Assembly: GCF_000513135.1 (NCBI RefSeq)
Contig: NZ_BAUV01000004.1
Location: forward strand, 62,001-126,000
Origin: Halalkalibacter akibai JCM 9157
GTDB taxonomy: Bacteria > Bacillota > Bacilli > Bacillales > Bacillaceae_D
DNA length: 64,000 nt
Direction of reading: 5' to 3'
Shown here piece by piece: positions 44,016-54,640 of this stretch. Below the pieces are notes generated by a model. It made no database searches, had not been told where the DNA came from, and was given only the letters and a program-made list of their open reading frames with translations. Made by a program: the position numbers and the translations under genes. How positions within the stretch are numbered: the first letter of the stretch is position 1; each line of letters begins with the position of its first letter.

Positions 44016-46772
44016 ATGGATTATAAAGACACGTTATTAATGCCTAAAACAGATTTTCCGATGAGAGGAAATTTACCTAATCGAGAACCTGAAAGACAAA
44101 AACAATGGGCTGAGCTTGACATTTATAAAAAAGTTCAAGAGCGTACAGCAAGTCGCCCGATGTTTATTTTACATGATGGCCCGCCTTATGCGAATGGTGA
44201 CATTCACATGGGGCACGCACTAAATAAAATCTTAAAAGATTTTATTGTTCGATATAAGTCAATGAGTGGGTATAATGCTCCTTATGTTCCAGGTTGGGAC
44301 ACACATGGACTTCCAATTGAGACGGCTTTAACGAAAAGTGGGAAAGTTGATCGTAAGAAGATGAGTGTCGCTGATTTTCGTAAACTTTGTGAAGAGTATG
44401 CTAGAGAACAAATTAATCGTCAACGTGAGCAATTTTTACGTCTTGGGGTAAGAGGTGACTGGTGGAATCCATATGTAACATTAGATAAATCTTATGAAGC
44501 TCAACAAATCAAGGTTTTTGGAGAAATGGCAAAAAAAGGTTATATCTATAAAGGGAAAAAACCGGTTTATTGGTCTCCTTCTTCTGAGTCTGCTCTTGCA
44601 GAGGCTGAGATTGAGTATCAAGATAAGCGCTCACCATCTATTTATGTAGCTTTTAAAGTTGGGGATGGAAATGGTGTTTTAGATGGGGATGAACATATCA
44701 TTATCTGGACAACAACTCCTTGGACGATTCCAGCAAACTTAGGTATTGCCGTTCATCCAGAATTAGATTATAACGTTGTTCTAGTCGAAGACAAGAAGTA
44801 TGTAGTGGCTGCTGGACTATTAGAAACACTTGAGAAAGAATTCGAATGGGAAAACACGAAGATAGTAAAGACTGTTAAAGGCTCAGATTTAGAGTATGTA
44901 AAAGCCATTCATCCTATTTATGGACGAGAATCATTAGTAATGTGTGGAGATCATGTGACATTAGATGCAGGTACAGGCTGTGTTCATACAGCTCCTGGGC
45001 ATGGTGAGGAAGACTTTATTGTCGGACAAAAATATGGATTAGATGTTTTATGTCCAGTCGATGATAAAGGGCATATGACTGAAGAAGCACCAGGATTTGA
45101 AGGGCTATTTTACGACGCTGCTAATAAACCAATTTCTGAAAAATTAAAAGAAGTTGGAGCATTGATGAAATTAACATTTATCACTCACTCATATGCGCAT
45201 GATTGGCGTACTAAAAAACCAGTTATCTATCGTGCTACTGCTCAGTGGTTTGCTTCAATTGAGAATTTCCGTGATCAATTACTGAAAGCCATTGAAGAAG
45301 TAGAATGGATTCCTAAATGGGGAGAAACTAGGTTATTTAATATGGTACGTGACAGAGGAGATTGGTGTATTTCTCGTCAAAGAGCATGGGGTGTTCCAAT
45401 TCCTGTTTTTTATGGTGAAAATGGTGAACCGATCATCACTGATGAAACGATTGATCATGTATCAAATTTATTTAGACAACATGGATCAAATATTTGGTTT
45501 GAATGGGAAACAGCCCAACTTCTGCCTGAAGGTTTTAAATCAGAACATAGTCCAAATGGAACCTTTACACGTGAAATGGATATTATGGATGTTTGGTTTG
45601 ACTCAGGCTCTTCTCATCAAGCTGTTCTGGAAGAACGTGAAGATTTAGTACGTCCTGCTGACCTTTATTTAGAAGGATCTGATCAATATCGTGGTTGGTT
45701 TAATTCTTCTTTATCTACAGGGGTTGCTGTAACGGGTAAATCACCATACAAAGGTGTTTTAAGTCACGGATTTGCTCTTGATGGTGAAGGACGTAAAATG
45801 AGTAAATCAATTGGAAATGTGGTTATTCCAAATGATGTTATGAAGCAATTAGGTGCTGATATTTTAAGACTTTGGGTTGCCTCAGTTGATTATCAAGCTG
45901 ATGTTCGTGTATCAGATAAAATTTTAAAGCAAGTATCTGAGTCGTACCGGAAAATTCGTAATACATTCAGGTTTTTACTTGGAAATCTACATGATTTTGA
46001 TCCTAAGACGAATTATATAAAGGATTTAGACGGTGTTGATCTTTTCATGGTTGTTAAATTAAATGAAGTAGTGGAGAAAGCTAAACAAGGTTATGAACAG
46101 TATCAATTTTCAAATGTGTATCATACAATCCACAATTTTTGTACGATTGATCTAAGCTCTTTTTACATGGATTTGGCAAAAGATACATTGTATATTGAGC
46201 ATGCTGACCACCCTGCAAGGCGTGCTATTCAAACGGTCATGTATGAGGTACTTGTTGCTTTAACTAAATTAGTATCTCCAATTTTGACTCATACGGCTGA
46301 CGAAGTGTGGGAACATATTCCTGGCGTAAGCGAAGAAAGTGTACAGCTTACTGATATGCCAGAAGTAAAAACTTTTGGTGAAGTTGAGGAGCTAAAAGCT
46401 AAGTGGAGCCATTTTATGAATGTACGAGATGATGTTCTAAAAGCTCTTGAACAAGCTAGAAACGATAAGAAAATCGGTAAATCATTAACAGCTGCTATTA
46501 CGTTATATTCAAGTGGAGATGTTCGTCAATTATTAACTGCCATTCCAGCTCTTGAGAAATTATTTATTGTATCTCATGTTGAATTAGCTGGGGAAGTAAG
46601 TGAAGCTCCTGAGGATGCAGTGAGATTCGACCAATTGGCTATCGTTGTAGAACAAGCTCAAGGAGAAACTTGTGAACGTTGCTGGGTTGTTTCAACAACT
46701 GTTGGGGCGAATCAAGACCATCCAAGTTTATGTACTTCTTGTGCAGAGACTGTTTCAAATTATTATGTGTAA
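44016..46772 (+). CDS. ileS: Isoleucyl-tRNA synthetase
   Basis: Charges tRNA(Ile) with isoleucine and edits valine. The 918-residue class I synthetase has the HIGH motif as HMGH (in [17 protein letters not shown], about 57-73), the CP1 editing domain with [13 protein letters not shown] (about 230-242), the KMSKS motif in [10 protein letters not shown] (about 593-602), and a C-terminal zinc site with CERCW and CTSC (about residues 887-910), typical of the bacterial short form. AGGAGGAAG precedes the ATG. Controlled by the T-box upstream and followed by a terminator. Confidence 0.97.
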   Translation: MDYKDTLLMPKTDFPMRGNLPNREPERQKQWAELDIYKKVQERTASRPMFILHDGPPYANGDIHMGHALNKILKDFIVRYKSMSGYNAPYVPGWDTHGLPIETALTKSGKVDRKKMSVADFRKLCEEYAREQINRQREQFLRLGVRGDWWNPYVTLDKSYEAQQIKVFGEMAKKGYIYKGKKPVYWSPSSESALAEAEIEYQDKRSPSIYVAFKVGDGNGVLDGDEHIIIWTTTPWTIPANLGIAVHPELDYNVVLVEDKKYVVAAGLLETLEKEFEWENTKIVKTVKGSDLEYVKAIHPIYGRESLVMCGDHVTLDAGTGCVHTAPGHGEEDFIVGQKYGLDVLCPVDDKGHMTEEAPGFEGLFYDAANKPISEKLKEVGALMKLTFITHSYAHDWRTKKPVIYRATAQWFASIENFRDQLLKAIEEVEWIPKWGETRLFNMVRDRGDWCISRQRAWGVPIPVFYGENGEPIITDETIDHVSNLFRQHGSNIWFEWETAQLLPEGFKSEHSPNGTFTREMDIMDVWFDSGSSHQAVLEEREDLVRPADLYLEGSDQYRGWFNSSLSTGVAVTGKSPYKGVLSHGFALDGEGRKMSKSIGNVVIPNDVMKQLGADILRLWVASVDYQADVRVSDKILKQVSESYRKIRNTFRFLLGNLHDFDPKTNYIKDLDGVDLFMVVKLNEVVEKAKQGYEQYQFSNVYHTIHNFCTIDLSSFYMDLAKDTLYIEHADHPARRAIQTVMYEVLVALTKLVSPILTHTADEVWEHIPGVSEESVQLTDMPEVKTFGEVEELKAKWSHFMNVRDDVLKALEQARNDKKIGKSLTAAITLYSSGDVRQLLTAIPALEKLFIVSHVELAGEVSEAPEDAVRFDQLAIVVEQAQGETCERCWVVSTTVGANQDHPSLCTSCAETVSNYYV

Positions 46773-46777
46773 TGATG

Positions 46778-46807
46778 AAAACCACTGTTATTATAACAGT
46801 GGTTTTT
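46778..46807 (+). terminator. Terminator of ileS
   Basis: AAAACCACTGTTA and TAACAGTGGTTTTT form a perfect stem ending in T. Confidence 0.9.
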
Positions 46808-46905
46808 GCCTGTTGTTAAATGTTGTGTTGGCTATATCTCCTTATCATGGTCACAATATTAAATGAACGTTCTAATAACGTTAGTTGTTTAATGGGGGAG
46901 ATGAC

Positions 46906-47556
46906 ATGATAAATTACAACGAGATAAAACAAGCCTTACAAGATCGAAAACAAACAGTTGAAGATCATATTAATTATCACTTTAAAGAAGAACAAAATCG
47001 TACGTTATCTTTTTCTACAGGAGAGTTGTCGCAATATGATAACCATCCAGCTGATGCGGCGACTGATTTATATGAACGTGAAAAAGATTTTGCTTTACTC
47101 GAACAAGCTGAAAGAGAGCTTGAAGAAATAAAACATGCTCTAGCCAAATTTGAAGAAGGAACGTTTGGGATTTGTGAGGTGACAGGACAAACAATCCCAT
47201 ATGAACGATTAGAGGCTAATCCTGCTGCTAGAACCGTTGTAGAAGCAGTAGATAATCGGATCACTGATGAACGTCCTTCGGAAGAAGCTGTGTTAGGTGG
47301 TTTCAGAAAGTATCAATTTGACGGTGATGATGATGGAACTGAATTTGATGCAGAAGATGCTTATCAGTCAGTTGCAGAATTCAATGAATTGCCGATGGTC
47401 TTTGAAGATTCATCTTTAGAAGAAACAGGTGAGTTAATCGGTTATGTGGAACAAATCGAAGGATTTTTATCAACTGGAATTGAAGGTTACACAGGTGATG
47501 AGGATGTTGTTTTTCAGCGTAATGTTCATTATGACCAATACTTGAATGGAAAGTAG
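46906..47556 (+). CDS. ylyA: YlyA, DksA/TraR-like (YteA-family) protein with degenerate zinc finger
   Basis: A 216-residue TraR/DksA-like protein: N-terminal helical region (about 1-75, coiled coil with EREKDFALLEQAERELEEIKHAL) and a finger-like region FGICEVTGQTIPYERLEANPAARTVV. Only one cysteine of the usual four remains, so no zinc should bind. The C-terminal 90 residues are acidic. B. subtilis YlyA is a SigG-regulon member reported to bind RNA polymerase and affect spore germination genes. ATG 46906 follows GGGGGAG; the open frame upstream begins with an unlikely TTG. Confidence 0.88.
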   Translation: MINYNEIKQALQDRKQTVEDHINYHFKEEQNRTLSFSTGELSQYDNHPADAATDLYEREKDFALLEQAERELEEIKHALAKFEEGTFGICEVTGQTIPYERLEANPAARTVVEAVDNRITDERPSEEAVLGGFRKYQFDGDDDGTEFDAEDAYQSVAEFNELPMVFEDSSLEETGELIGYVEQIEGFLSTGIEGYTGDEDVVFQRNVHYDQYLNGK

Positions 47557-47626
47557 GGGCTCTTGCCCTCTTTTTATGCTATAATGCTTATCGTATGGAA
47601 GTTGGACAGGATCGGGGGAAATGACG

Positions 47627-48094
47627 ATGAAGTATTATTTATTGGCACTAATCATTATAGTTTTGGATCAAATTACTAAATGGGTCGTTGTAACAGAAAT
47701 GGCTCTAGGTGAGAAAATTACGTTAATTGAGAATGTTTTATATTTCACATCACATCGTAATCAAGGTGCTGCTTTTGGAATTCTGCAAGGTCAAATGTGG
47801 TTTTTCTATATTATAACAGTCATAGTTATTGTCGGAATTGTTTATTATATGCAAAAAGAAGGCAGGCATAGTCCCTTGTTAGGAATTTCCTTAGGTCTTG
47901 TTCTTGGTGGGGCTATTGGAAACTTTATTGATAGACTTTTCCGTGGAGAAGTCGTTGATTTTGTGGATACATACATTTTTACGTACAATTTCCCCATTTT
48001 CAACGTAGCAGATGCAGCATTATGTGTTGGGGTAGGTCTTTTATTTATAAAAATGATTCAAGACGAACGTCAACAAAAGAAGGAGCAAAAGTAA
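47627..48094 (+). CDS. lspA: Lipoprotein signal peptidase LspA
   Basis: Aspartic membrane protease that removes signal peptides from prolipoproteins. The 155-residue product has four membrane segments and both catalytic aspartates, in [15 protein letters not shown] (about 103-117) and FNVADAAL (about 126-133), with the conserved [16 protein letters not shown] 47627 is 8 bases after GGGGG and is preferred to ATG 47621. The stop codon abuts the ylyB start. Confidence 0.95.
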   Translation: MKYYLLALIIIVLDQITKWVVVTEMALGEKITLIENVLYFTSHRNQGAAFGILQGQMWFFYIITVIVIVGIVYYMQKEGRHSPLLGISLGLVLGGAIGNFIDRLFRGEVVDFVDTYIFTYNFPIFNVADAALCVGVGLLFIKMIQDERQQKKEQK

Positions 48095-49009
48095 ATGGAA
48101 AGTTTTGATTGGAAAGTAACAGAACAACAAAAATCAAATCGTATTGACAAGTTGCTTACAACTTTAAATGAAGACTGGTCTAGAACACAAATCCAATTAT
48201 GGATTAAAGACGAGCATTTAAAAGTTAATAACAACAAAGTTAAAAGCAATTATAAAGTTGAAGAGGGAGATCACATTACCCTTGTGATACCAGAACCTGA
48301 AGAGTTGGAAATAACAGCAGAGAATATAAAGTTAGACATTGTTTTTGAGGATGAAGATGTCATTGTTATAAATAAGCCTAGAGGGATGGTTGTTCATCCT
48401 GCCCCAGGCCACTATTCGGGAACACTTGTTAATGCATTAATGTACCACTGCAAAGATTTATCTGGTATTAATGGGGTGATTAGGCCCGGTATTGTCCATA
48501 GAATTGATAAAGACACATCTGGCCTCATTATGGTTGCTAAAAACGATATGGCTCATGAGTCGTTAGTAGATCAATTAAAAGCTAAAACGACGAGAAGGCT
48601 ATACAAAGCGGTTGTTCATGGTATCATTCCACATGAGCATGGAACAATTGATGCTCCAATTGGTCGGGATAAAAAAGATAGACAGAGTATGACTGTGACA
48701 GAAGACAACAGTCGGGACGCAGTCACTCATTTTACTGTTCTAGAACGATTTGATAATTACACGTATGTTCAATGTGAATTAGAAACTGGTAGAACACACC
48801 AAATACGTGTTCATATGAAATACATTGGATACCCATTAGTAGGTGATCCGAAATACGGTCCGAAAAAGAATTCATTTGATATCGAGGGCCAAGCACTTCA
48901 TGCGGCTGTTCTTGGGTTCATTCACCCACGCACCAAGGAAGAATTAACATTTGAGGTTCCAAATCCAACTGATCTAGAGGATCTTTTGCATTTACTACGT
49001 ACAAAATAA
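48095..49009 (+). CDS. ylyB: YlyB, RluD-type 23S rRNA pseudouridine synthase
   Basis: A 304-residue pseudouridine synthase with an N-terminal S4 domain (about 14-60, RIDKLLTTLNEDWSRTQIQ) and the catalytic motif VHRIDKDTSGLIMVAKN with the essential Asp (about residue 140). Other family marks are INKPRGMVVHPAPGH, LETGRTHQIRVHM and GDPKYG. It is expected to modify 23S rRNA helix 69. It begins directly after the lspA stop and precedes the pyr promoter, as in B. subtilis. Confidence 0.93.
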   Translation: MESFDWKVTEQQKSNRIDKLLTTLNEDWSRTQIQLWIKDEHLKVNNNKVKSNYKVEEGDHITLVIPEPEELEITAENIKLDIVFEDEDVIVINKPRGMVVHPAPGHYSGTLVNALMYHCKDLSGINGVIRPGIVHRIDKDTSGLIMVAKNDMAHESLVDQLKAKTTRRLYKAVVHGIIPHEHGTIDAPIGRDKKDRQSMTVTEDNSRDAVTHFTVLERFDNYTYVQCELETGRTHQIRVHMKYIGYPLVGDPKYGPKKNSFDIEGQALHAAVLGFIHPRTKEELTFEVPNPTDLEDLLHLLRTK

Positions 49010-49012
49010 TGA

Positions 49013-49041
49013 TTGACATGACGAAAAATGTCGGGCATACT
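49013..49041 (+). promoter_or_regulatory. SigA promoter of the pyr operon
   Basis: TTGACA (49013-49018), 17 bp, CATACT (49036-49041), right after ylyB. Confidence 0.8.
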
Positions 49042-49057
49042 AAATAAGAATTAAATA

Positions 49058-49178
49058 GTCCTTTAACTACAGTCCCGTGAGGCTGAGAAGGAAACGGTTT
49101 GAAAACAGAGGCAAAATCTGTCTGTTTTCACTTGTGTTTTAACCTCTCAGTTCATTTTGGACAGAGAGGTTTTTTCGT
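49058..49178 (+). promoter_or_regulatory. PyrR attenuator 1 (pyr leader)
   Basis: The PyrR-binding loop AGTCCCGTGAGGCTGAGAAGG (about 49071-49091) resembles the consensus for PyrR RNA. The terminator stem AACCTCTC/GAGAGGTT, with a T tail, is at 49140-49176, and an intervening GAAAACAGA/TGTTTTC region can serve the antiterminator. UMP-bound PyrR should cause termination before pyrR. Confidence 0.88.
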
Positions 49179-49200
49179 TTTCATAAATATGGAGGTGTGA

Positions 49201-49843
<643 letters not shown>

Positions 49844-49864
49844 TAAGCATTGGAGGAAAAGTGA

Positions 49865-51160
49865 ATGGCATCAGAGACAAAAGAAATTGGAGTTAGAGAA
49901 ATACCGAGATATGATAAATGGCTTGTTTTTAGTTTGCAGCACTTATTTGCGATGTTTGGAGCAACCATTTTAGTTCCATATCTAGTCGGGTTAAGCCCCG
50001 CAGTAGCATTACTTTCAAGTGGACTAGGAACAATAGCTTACCTACTAATTACAAGAGGACAAATCCCAGCTTATCTAGGTTCATCTTTCGCATTTATTGC
50101 TCCGATCTTGGCTGCATCAGCTATGAGTGGACCAGAAGGAGCTATGGTAGGGTCTTTCTTAGCAGGTATTGTTTATGGGCTCGTAGCACTTTTAATTAAA
50201 ACAAGTGGTGTTGGTTGGGTACTTAGAATCTTACCACCGATTGTTGTAGGTCCTGTTATAATTGTCATCGGATTAGGATTAGCAGGAGTTGCGATTGATA
50301 TGGCAATGAATGACCCAGCTGCTGGGACATATAGTACAACTCATTTTCTAGTTGCTCTCATTACCTTAACTATTACGATTTTAGCGACAATGTTCTTTAA
50401 AGGATTTTTCAGCTTAGTTCCGATCATGTTTGGAATTATCGGGGGCTATATCACTGCTTTTCTATTTGGACTTGTAGATTATTCTCCTGTTCAAGAAGCT
50501 AAATGGTTTGCTTTACCAGATGTCCTTGTTCCTTTTGTAACTTATACTCCAGTATTTTCTAAGGAGATTGTCTTCATTATGGTTCCTATAGCAGTAGTAA
50601 CAATAGCGGAACATATTGGAGATCAGATGGTACTTAGTAAAGTAGTTGGAAAGAACTTTATCAAAACTCCTGGCTTACATCGCTCATTATTAGGTGATGG
50701 TGCAGCTACTATTATAGCTTCACTAATCGGTGGGCCACCAAATACAACTTATGGTGAGAATATCGGTGTACTTGCTATTACTCGTGTCTTTAGTGTATTT
50801 GTTATAGCTGGTGCAGCTGTACTTGCGATTACATTTGCTTTCATTGGCAAATTCGCTGCACTGATAACGACAATTCCAACTGCGGTTATGGGTGGAGTGT
50901 CCATCCTACTTTTCGGGGTTATTGCTTCTTCGGGATTACGAATGCTAATAGATAATGAAATTAACATAGGTTTAAAAAGGAATCTAATTATATCATCAGT
51001 TATATTAGTCATCGGGATCGGCGGTGCGTTTATTCAAGTGACTGAGCAAGTGCAAATTGCAGGTATGGCTCTTGCAACCATTATCGGTATGATTCTTCAT
51101 CAAATCTTACCTGAAAAAGAAGTTAGTTACGGTAAAAAAGCAATGTTTGAAGCTGAATAA
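49865..51160 (+). CDS. pyrP: Uracil permease
   Basis: Proton-coupled uracil importer of the NAT/NCS2 family. The 431-residue product has about 12-14 hydrophobic segments and family marks QHLFAMFGATILVP (about 25-38), AYLGSSFAFIAP, VVTIAEHIGDQMVLSKVVG (with the substrate-binding Glu) and GGPPNTTYGENIGVLAITRVFS (about 285-306). TGGAGGAAAAGTG precedes the ATG. Flanked by attenuators 2 and 3, so its expression falls when UMP is plentiful. Confidence 0.96.
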   Translation: MASETKEIGVREIPRYDKWLVFSLQHLFAMFGATILVPYLVGLSPAVALLSSGLGTIAYLLITRGQIPAYLGSSFAFIAPILAASAMSGPEGAMVGSFLAGIVYGLVALLIKTSGVGWVLRILPPIVVGPVIIVIGLGLAGVAIDMAMNDPAAGTYSTTHFLVALITLTITILATMFFKGFFSLVPIMFGIIGGYITAFLFGLVDYSPVQEAKWFALPDVLVPFVTYTPVFSKEIVFIMVPIAVVTIAEHIGDQMVLSKVVGKNFIKTPGLHRSLLGDGAATIIASLIGGPPNTTYGENIGVLAITRVFSVFVIAGAAVLAITFAFIGKFAALITTIPTAVMGGVSILLFGVIASSGLRMLIDNEINIGLKRNLIISSVILVIGIGGAFIQVTEQVQIAGMALATIIGMILHQILPEKEVSYGKKAMFEAE

Positions 51161-51168
51161 AATATCAT

Positions 51169-51283
51169 CCCTTTTAAAAGGAGTACAGAGAGACTTCAAA
51201 GGGGGTAAGGTCTTTAACTAGAGGGTTTTTTACCTTTCTAGTTCCTTATGCCCTGAGAGTAGGTTACTCTCAGGGTTTTTTCT
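51169..51283 (+). promoter_or_regulatory. PyrR attenuator 3 (pyrP-pyrB)
   Basis: CCCTTT (51169) pairs with AAAGGG around GGAGTACAGAGAGACTTC, which holds the PyrR core ACAGAGAGACT. The terminator CCCTGAGAGT/ACTCTCAGGG with T run is at 51251-51283. Confidence 0.9.
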
Positions 51284-51328
51284 ATAAAAAAGATTAAAAG
51301 TACATAAAACTGAGGAGGCTGGATTTGA

Positions 51329-52240
51329 ATGGTGACAATGACAGAAGTACAGGCAATCAAAGGTGAATTATTAACATTAGAAACAATGTCAACCGTCGAA
51401 ATTTCAACTATCTTACAAGAAGCTGAGCAATTTGCAAACGGAAAGCAATGGAGCCCTAATACAAATTTAGTGGTTGCTAATTTGTTCTTTGAGCCAAGTA
51501 CTAGAACACGGTATAGCTTTGAAGTTGCTGAGAAATTGCTTGGAATTCATGTTCTGTCCTTTTCAGAAGAAAGCTCAAGTGTTCAAAAAGGTGAATCGCT
51601 ACTTGATACAGTAAAAACGTTTGAAGCCATAGGAGCTAATGCACTTGTCATTAGACATCCAGAGAATGAATATTACAAACACATTCGCGAAGAACTAAAT
51701 ATACCTATCATTAACGGAGGAGATGGAAGTGGACATCACCCTACACAATCGCTTCTTGACCTCCTGACTATTAAACAAGAATTCACAAGTTTTAAAGGAC
51801 TTAATGTGGTTATAGTTGGTGATTTAAGACATAGTCGTGTTGCCCGTTCAAATGCAGATGTTCTTAAAAGGTTGGGAGCTAAAGTGAAAATTGCTGGACC
51901 AAAACCATGGATGGCTGGATTTGATTCACAGTATGAACATATTGACATGGATCAAGCTGTTGCAGAATCGGATGTTGTTATGTTACTCAGAATTCAACAT
52001 GAACGTCATGAAGGAACGATGCAATTTACAAAAGAAGAGTACCATCAACAATTTGGTTTAACGATAGAGCGTGAAAAGCATATGAAAAATGAGGCAATTA
52101 TTCTTCATCCAGCACCTGTTAATCGTGATGTTGAGCTAGCTAGTGAACTAGTTGAATGCGAACGTTCGCGAATATTTAAACAAATGAAAAACGGTGTTTC
52201 AGTTCGAAAAGCAGTAATAAAAAGAGCTCTATCAAATTAA
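51329..52240 (+). CDS. pyrB: Aspartate carbamoyltransferase, catalytic chain
   Basis: Makes carbamoyl-aspartate from carbamoyl phosphate and aspartate. The 303-residue product carries the carbamoyl-phosphate motif [13 protein letters not shown] (about 53-65), [31 protein letters not shown] (about 129-149) and [12 protein letters not shown]. No regulatory chain gene is present, as in other Bacillus, so it should be an unregulated trimer. GAGGAGG lies about 10 bases upstream of ATG 51329. Confidence 0.97.
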   Translation: MVTMTEVQAIKGELLTLETMSTVEISTILQEAEQFANGKQWSPNTNLVVANLFFEPSTRTRYSFEVAEKLLGIHVLSFSEESSSVQKGESLLDTVKTFEAIGANALVIRHPENEYYKHIREELNIPIINGGDGSGHHPTQSLLDLLTIKQEFTSFKGLNVVIVGDLRHSRVARSNADVLKRLGAKVKIAGPKPWMAGFDSQYEHIDMDQAVAESDVVMLLRIQHERHEGTMQFTKEEYHQQFGLTIEREKHMKNEAIILHPAPVNRDVELASELVECERSRIFKQMKNGVSVRKAVIKRALSN

Positions 52241-52252
52241 GGGGGAAGCAAG

Positions 52253-53536
52253 ATGACAGTTAAACTCGAAGGTGGATTTATTTTAGATAATGATGGATCA
52301 ATGGTTGAAAAAGATGTTTATATTGTTGATGGAAAAGTTAGTTTTAAGAAACCTAATGTAACTGAAGATATCAAAGTGGTAGAAGTTCAAGGGAAGTTAG
52401 TAACAGCAGGATTAGTTGATGTTCATGTTCATTTACGCGAGCCAGGAGGCGAACAGAAAGAAACGATCGAAACAGGAACTAAAGCAGCTGCAGCTGGTGG
52501 CTTCACGACAATTTGCTCAATGCCTAATACTAGACCAGTGCCAGACACTAAAGAGCAAATGGAATGGTTACAGGAGCGAATAAAAACGACTGGACATGTG
52601 CGGGTTTTACCATATGCGGCCATTACAACAAGACAGCTTGGAAAGGAACTTACCGATTTTGAGGCTCTAAAAGCAGCTGGTGCATTTGCATTTACTGATG
52701 ATGGTGTCGGAGTACAATCTGCGGATATGATGCTTCAGGCAATGAAGAAAGCGGCCGAAGTCAACATGGCAGTTGTTGCACATTGTGAAGAGGATACACT
52801 CATTCATGGAGGCTGTGTTCATGAAGGTAAATTCTCTGCCGAACATAATTTACCTGGAATCCCTTCTGTATGTGAATCCGTACACATTGCACGTGACGTA
52901 TTATTAGCAGAAGCAGCAGGAGCACATTATCATGTCTGTCATGTAAGTACGAAGGAGTCGGTACGAGTCATTCGTGATGCAAAAAAAGCAGGGATAAAAG
53001 TGACGGCTGAAGTTTCCCCTCATCATTTATTGTTGTGTGAAGATGATATTCCCGGACTTGATTCTAATTACAAAATGAATCCGCCTCTTCGAGCGAAAGA
53101 AGATCAAATCGCTCTTTGGGAAGGTTTAGTTGATGGAACGATTGACTTTATTGCAACAGACCATGCCCCGCATACGGAAGAAGAAAAAGCACAAGGGATG
53201 GACAGAGCACCGCTCGGGATTGTCGGACTTGAAACTGCTTTTCCTCTACTGTACACGCATTTAGTTAAAACGGAGAGAGCGTCTTTAAAACAGCTTGTTG
53301 ATTGGCTGACAGTTAAGCCAGCTAAAACATTCAACTTACCATCAGGTGTGTTAGAAGAAGGAGTTTTAGCGGATATCACAGTCATTGATTTAGAAGAAGA
53401 AAGAGCAATTGATAAAGAAAAGTTTTTATCTAAAGGAAAAAATACACCGTTTAACGGTTGGGTTTGCCAAGGGTGGCCATTATATACTTTTGTAGACGGA
53501 AAGCTTGTATGGGAGAAAGGGCAGGTGTCAATATGA
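52253..53536 (+). CDS. pyrC: Dihydroorotase
   Basis: Zinc amidohydrolase that closes carbamoyl-aspartate to dihydroorotate. The 427-residue type I protein has [20 protein letters not shown] (metal histidines, about 60-79), [45 protein letters not shown] and [12 protein letters not shown] with the catalytic Asp (about 302-312). AAGGGGGAAGCAAG precedes ATG. Its end overlaps pyrAA by 4 bases. Confidence 0.97.
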   Translation: MTVKLEGGFILDNDGSMVEKDVYIVDGKVSFKKPNVTEDIKVVEVQGKLVTAGLVDVHVHLREPGGEQKETIETGTKAAAAGGFTTICSMPNTRPVPDTKEQMEWLQERIKTTGHVRVLPYAAITTRQLGKELTDFEALKAAGAFAFTDDGVGVQSADMMLQAMKKAAEVNMAVVAHCEEDTLIHGGCVHEGKFSAEHNLPGIPSVCESVHIARDVLLAEAAGAHYHVCHVSTKESVRVIRDAKKAGIKVTAEVSPHHLLLCEDDIPGLDSNYKMNPPLRAKEDQIALWEGLVDGTIDFIATDHAPHTEEEKAQGMDRAPLGIVGLETAFPLLYTHLVKTERASLKQLVDWLTVKPAKTFNLPSGVLEEGVLADITVIDLEEERAIDKEKFLSKGKNTPFNGWVCQGWPLYTFVDGKLVWEKGQVSI

Positions 53537-54621
53537 AACGTCAATTAATTTTAGAAGACGGTAATATTTTTGTAGGAGAAGGTTTCGGTGCTGAAAAAGA
53601 AATGAGCGGTGAAGTGGTATTTATTACTGGGATGACTGGCTACCAAGAAACACTTTCAGATCCTTCTTATTGTGGTCAGATTGTAACGATGACTTATCCA
53701 CTGATTGGAAACTATGGAATTAATCGCGATGATTTTGAATCAATTACACCAGCCATTAACGGTTTTATCGTGAAAGAATATGAGCCTGAGCCAAGTCACT
53801 GGCGTAAGGAAGAGTCACTAGATACGTTGTTAAAAGCAAAAGATATTCCTGGGCTTGCAGGTATTGATACCAGAAAATTAACGCGATTAATTCGTGAGCA
53901 CGGTACGAGACGTGGAAGAATTTGCTCAATGGATGTGGATTCGAATGCAGTAATAGAGGAGTTAAAACAAACAACATTCGTCCGTGATCAAGTTCATCGT
54001 GTATCAACGAAAGATCCTTATCATGCTCCTGGGCGTGGTAATCGTGTGGTATTGATTGACTATGGCATGAAACATAACATTTTACAGGAATTAATCTCAA
54101 GACAATGTGATGTAGTGGTTGTTCCTTACAATACGAGTGCGGAGGAAATTCTTCGTCTAAACCCAGATGGAATTATGTTAAGTAATGGACCTGGGGACCC
54201 TGTAGACGTGCAAGGAGCAATAGAGACAATTAAAGCATTAATAGGGAAAGTACCTATTTTTGGTATTTGTTTAGGTCATCAGCTTATTGCCTTAGCATGT
54301 GGGGCAACTACTAGCAAACTACAATTTGGTCATCGTGGATCTAATCATCCAGTTCGTGAAATCTCAACTGGTAAAATCGCAATAACAGCTCAAAACCATG
54401 GCTATACCGTAGATCGTGAATCACTAGAAGGCACTGGGTTAGAATTAACTCATGTTGCAATCAATGATGGTACAGTTGAAGGGTTAAGACATCTTGAACA
54501 TCCAGTTTTTTGTGTACAGTATCATCCAGAAGCATCACCAGGTCCTCATGATGCAAATGACTTATTTGACGCATTTGTAACATTAATGGAATCAGAAAAA
54601 AAAGCAATTGTAAAAGCATAA
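53533..54621 (+). CDS. pyrAA: Carbamoyl-phosphate synthase, small (glutaminase) chain
   Basis: Releases ammonia from glutamine for the large chain. The 362-residue product has the N-terminal [19 protein letters not shown] and a class I glutamine amidotransferase domain with the catalytic Cys in [15 protein letters not shown] (about 237-251) and the His/Glu pair in [11 protein letters not shown]. An open frame extends upstream to a TTG inside pyrC, but the real start is ATG 53533, overlapping the pyrC stop (ATGA). The pyrimidine-specific form, by its context. Confidence 0.96.
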   Translation: MKRQLILEDGNIFVGEGFGAEKEMSGEVVFITGMTGYQETLSDPSYCGQIVTMTYPLIGNYGINRDDFESITPAINGFIVKEYEPEPSHWRKEESLDTLLKAKDIPGLAGIDTRKLTRLIREHGTRRGRICSMDVDSNAVIEELKQTTFVRDQVHRVSTKDPYHAPGRGNRVVLIDYGMKHNILQELISRQCDVVVVPYNTSAEEILRLNPDGIMLSNGPGDPVDVQGAIETIKALIGKVPIFGICLGHQLIALACGATTSKLQFGHRGSNHPVREISTGKIAITAQNHGYTVDRESLEGTGLELTHVAINDGTVEGLRHLEHPVFCVQYHPEASPGPHDANDLFDAFVTLMESEKKAIVKA

Positions 54622-54640
54622 GCTGAGGGGAGAGAATTTC

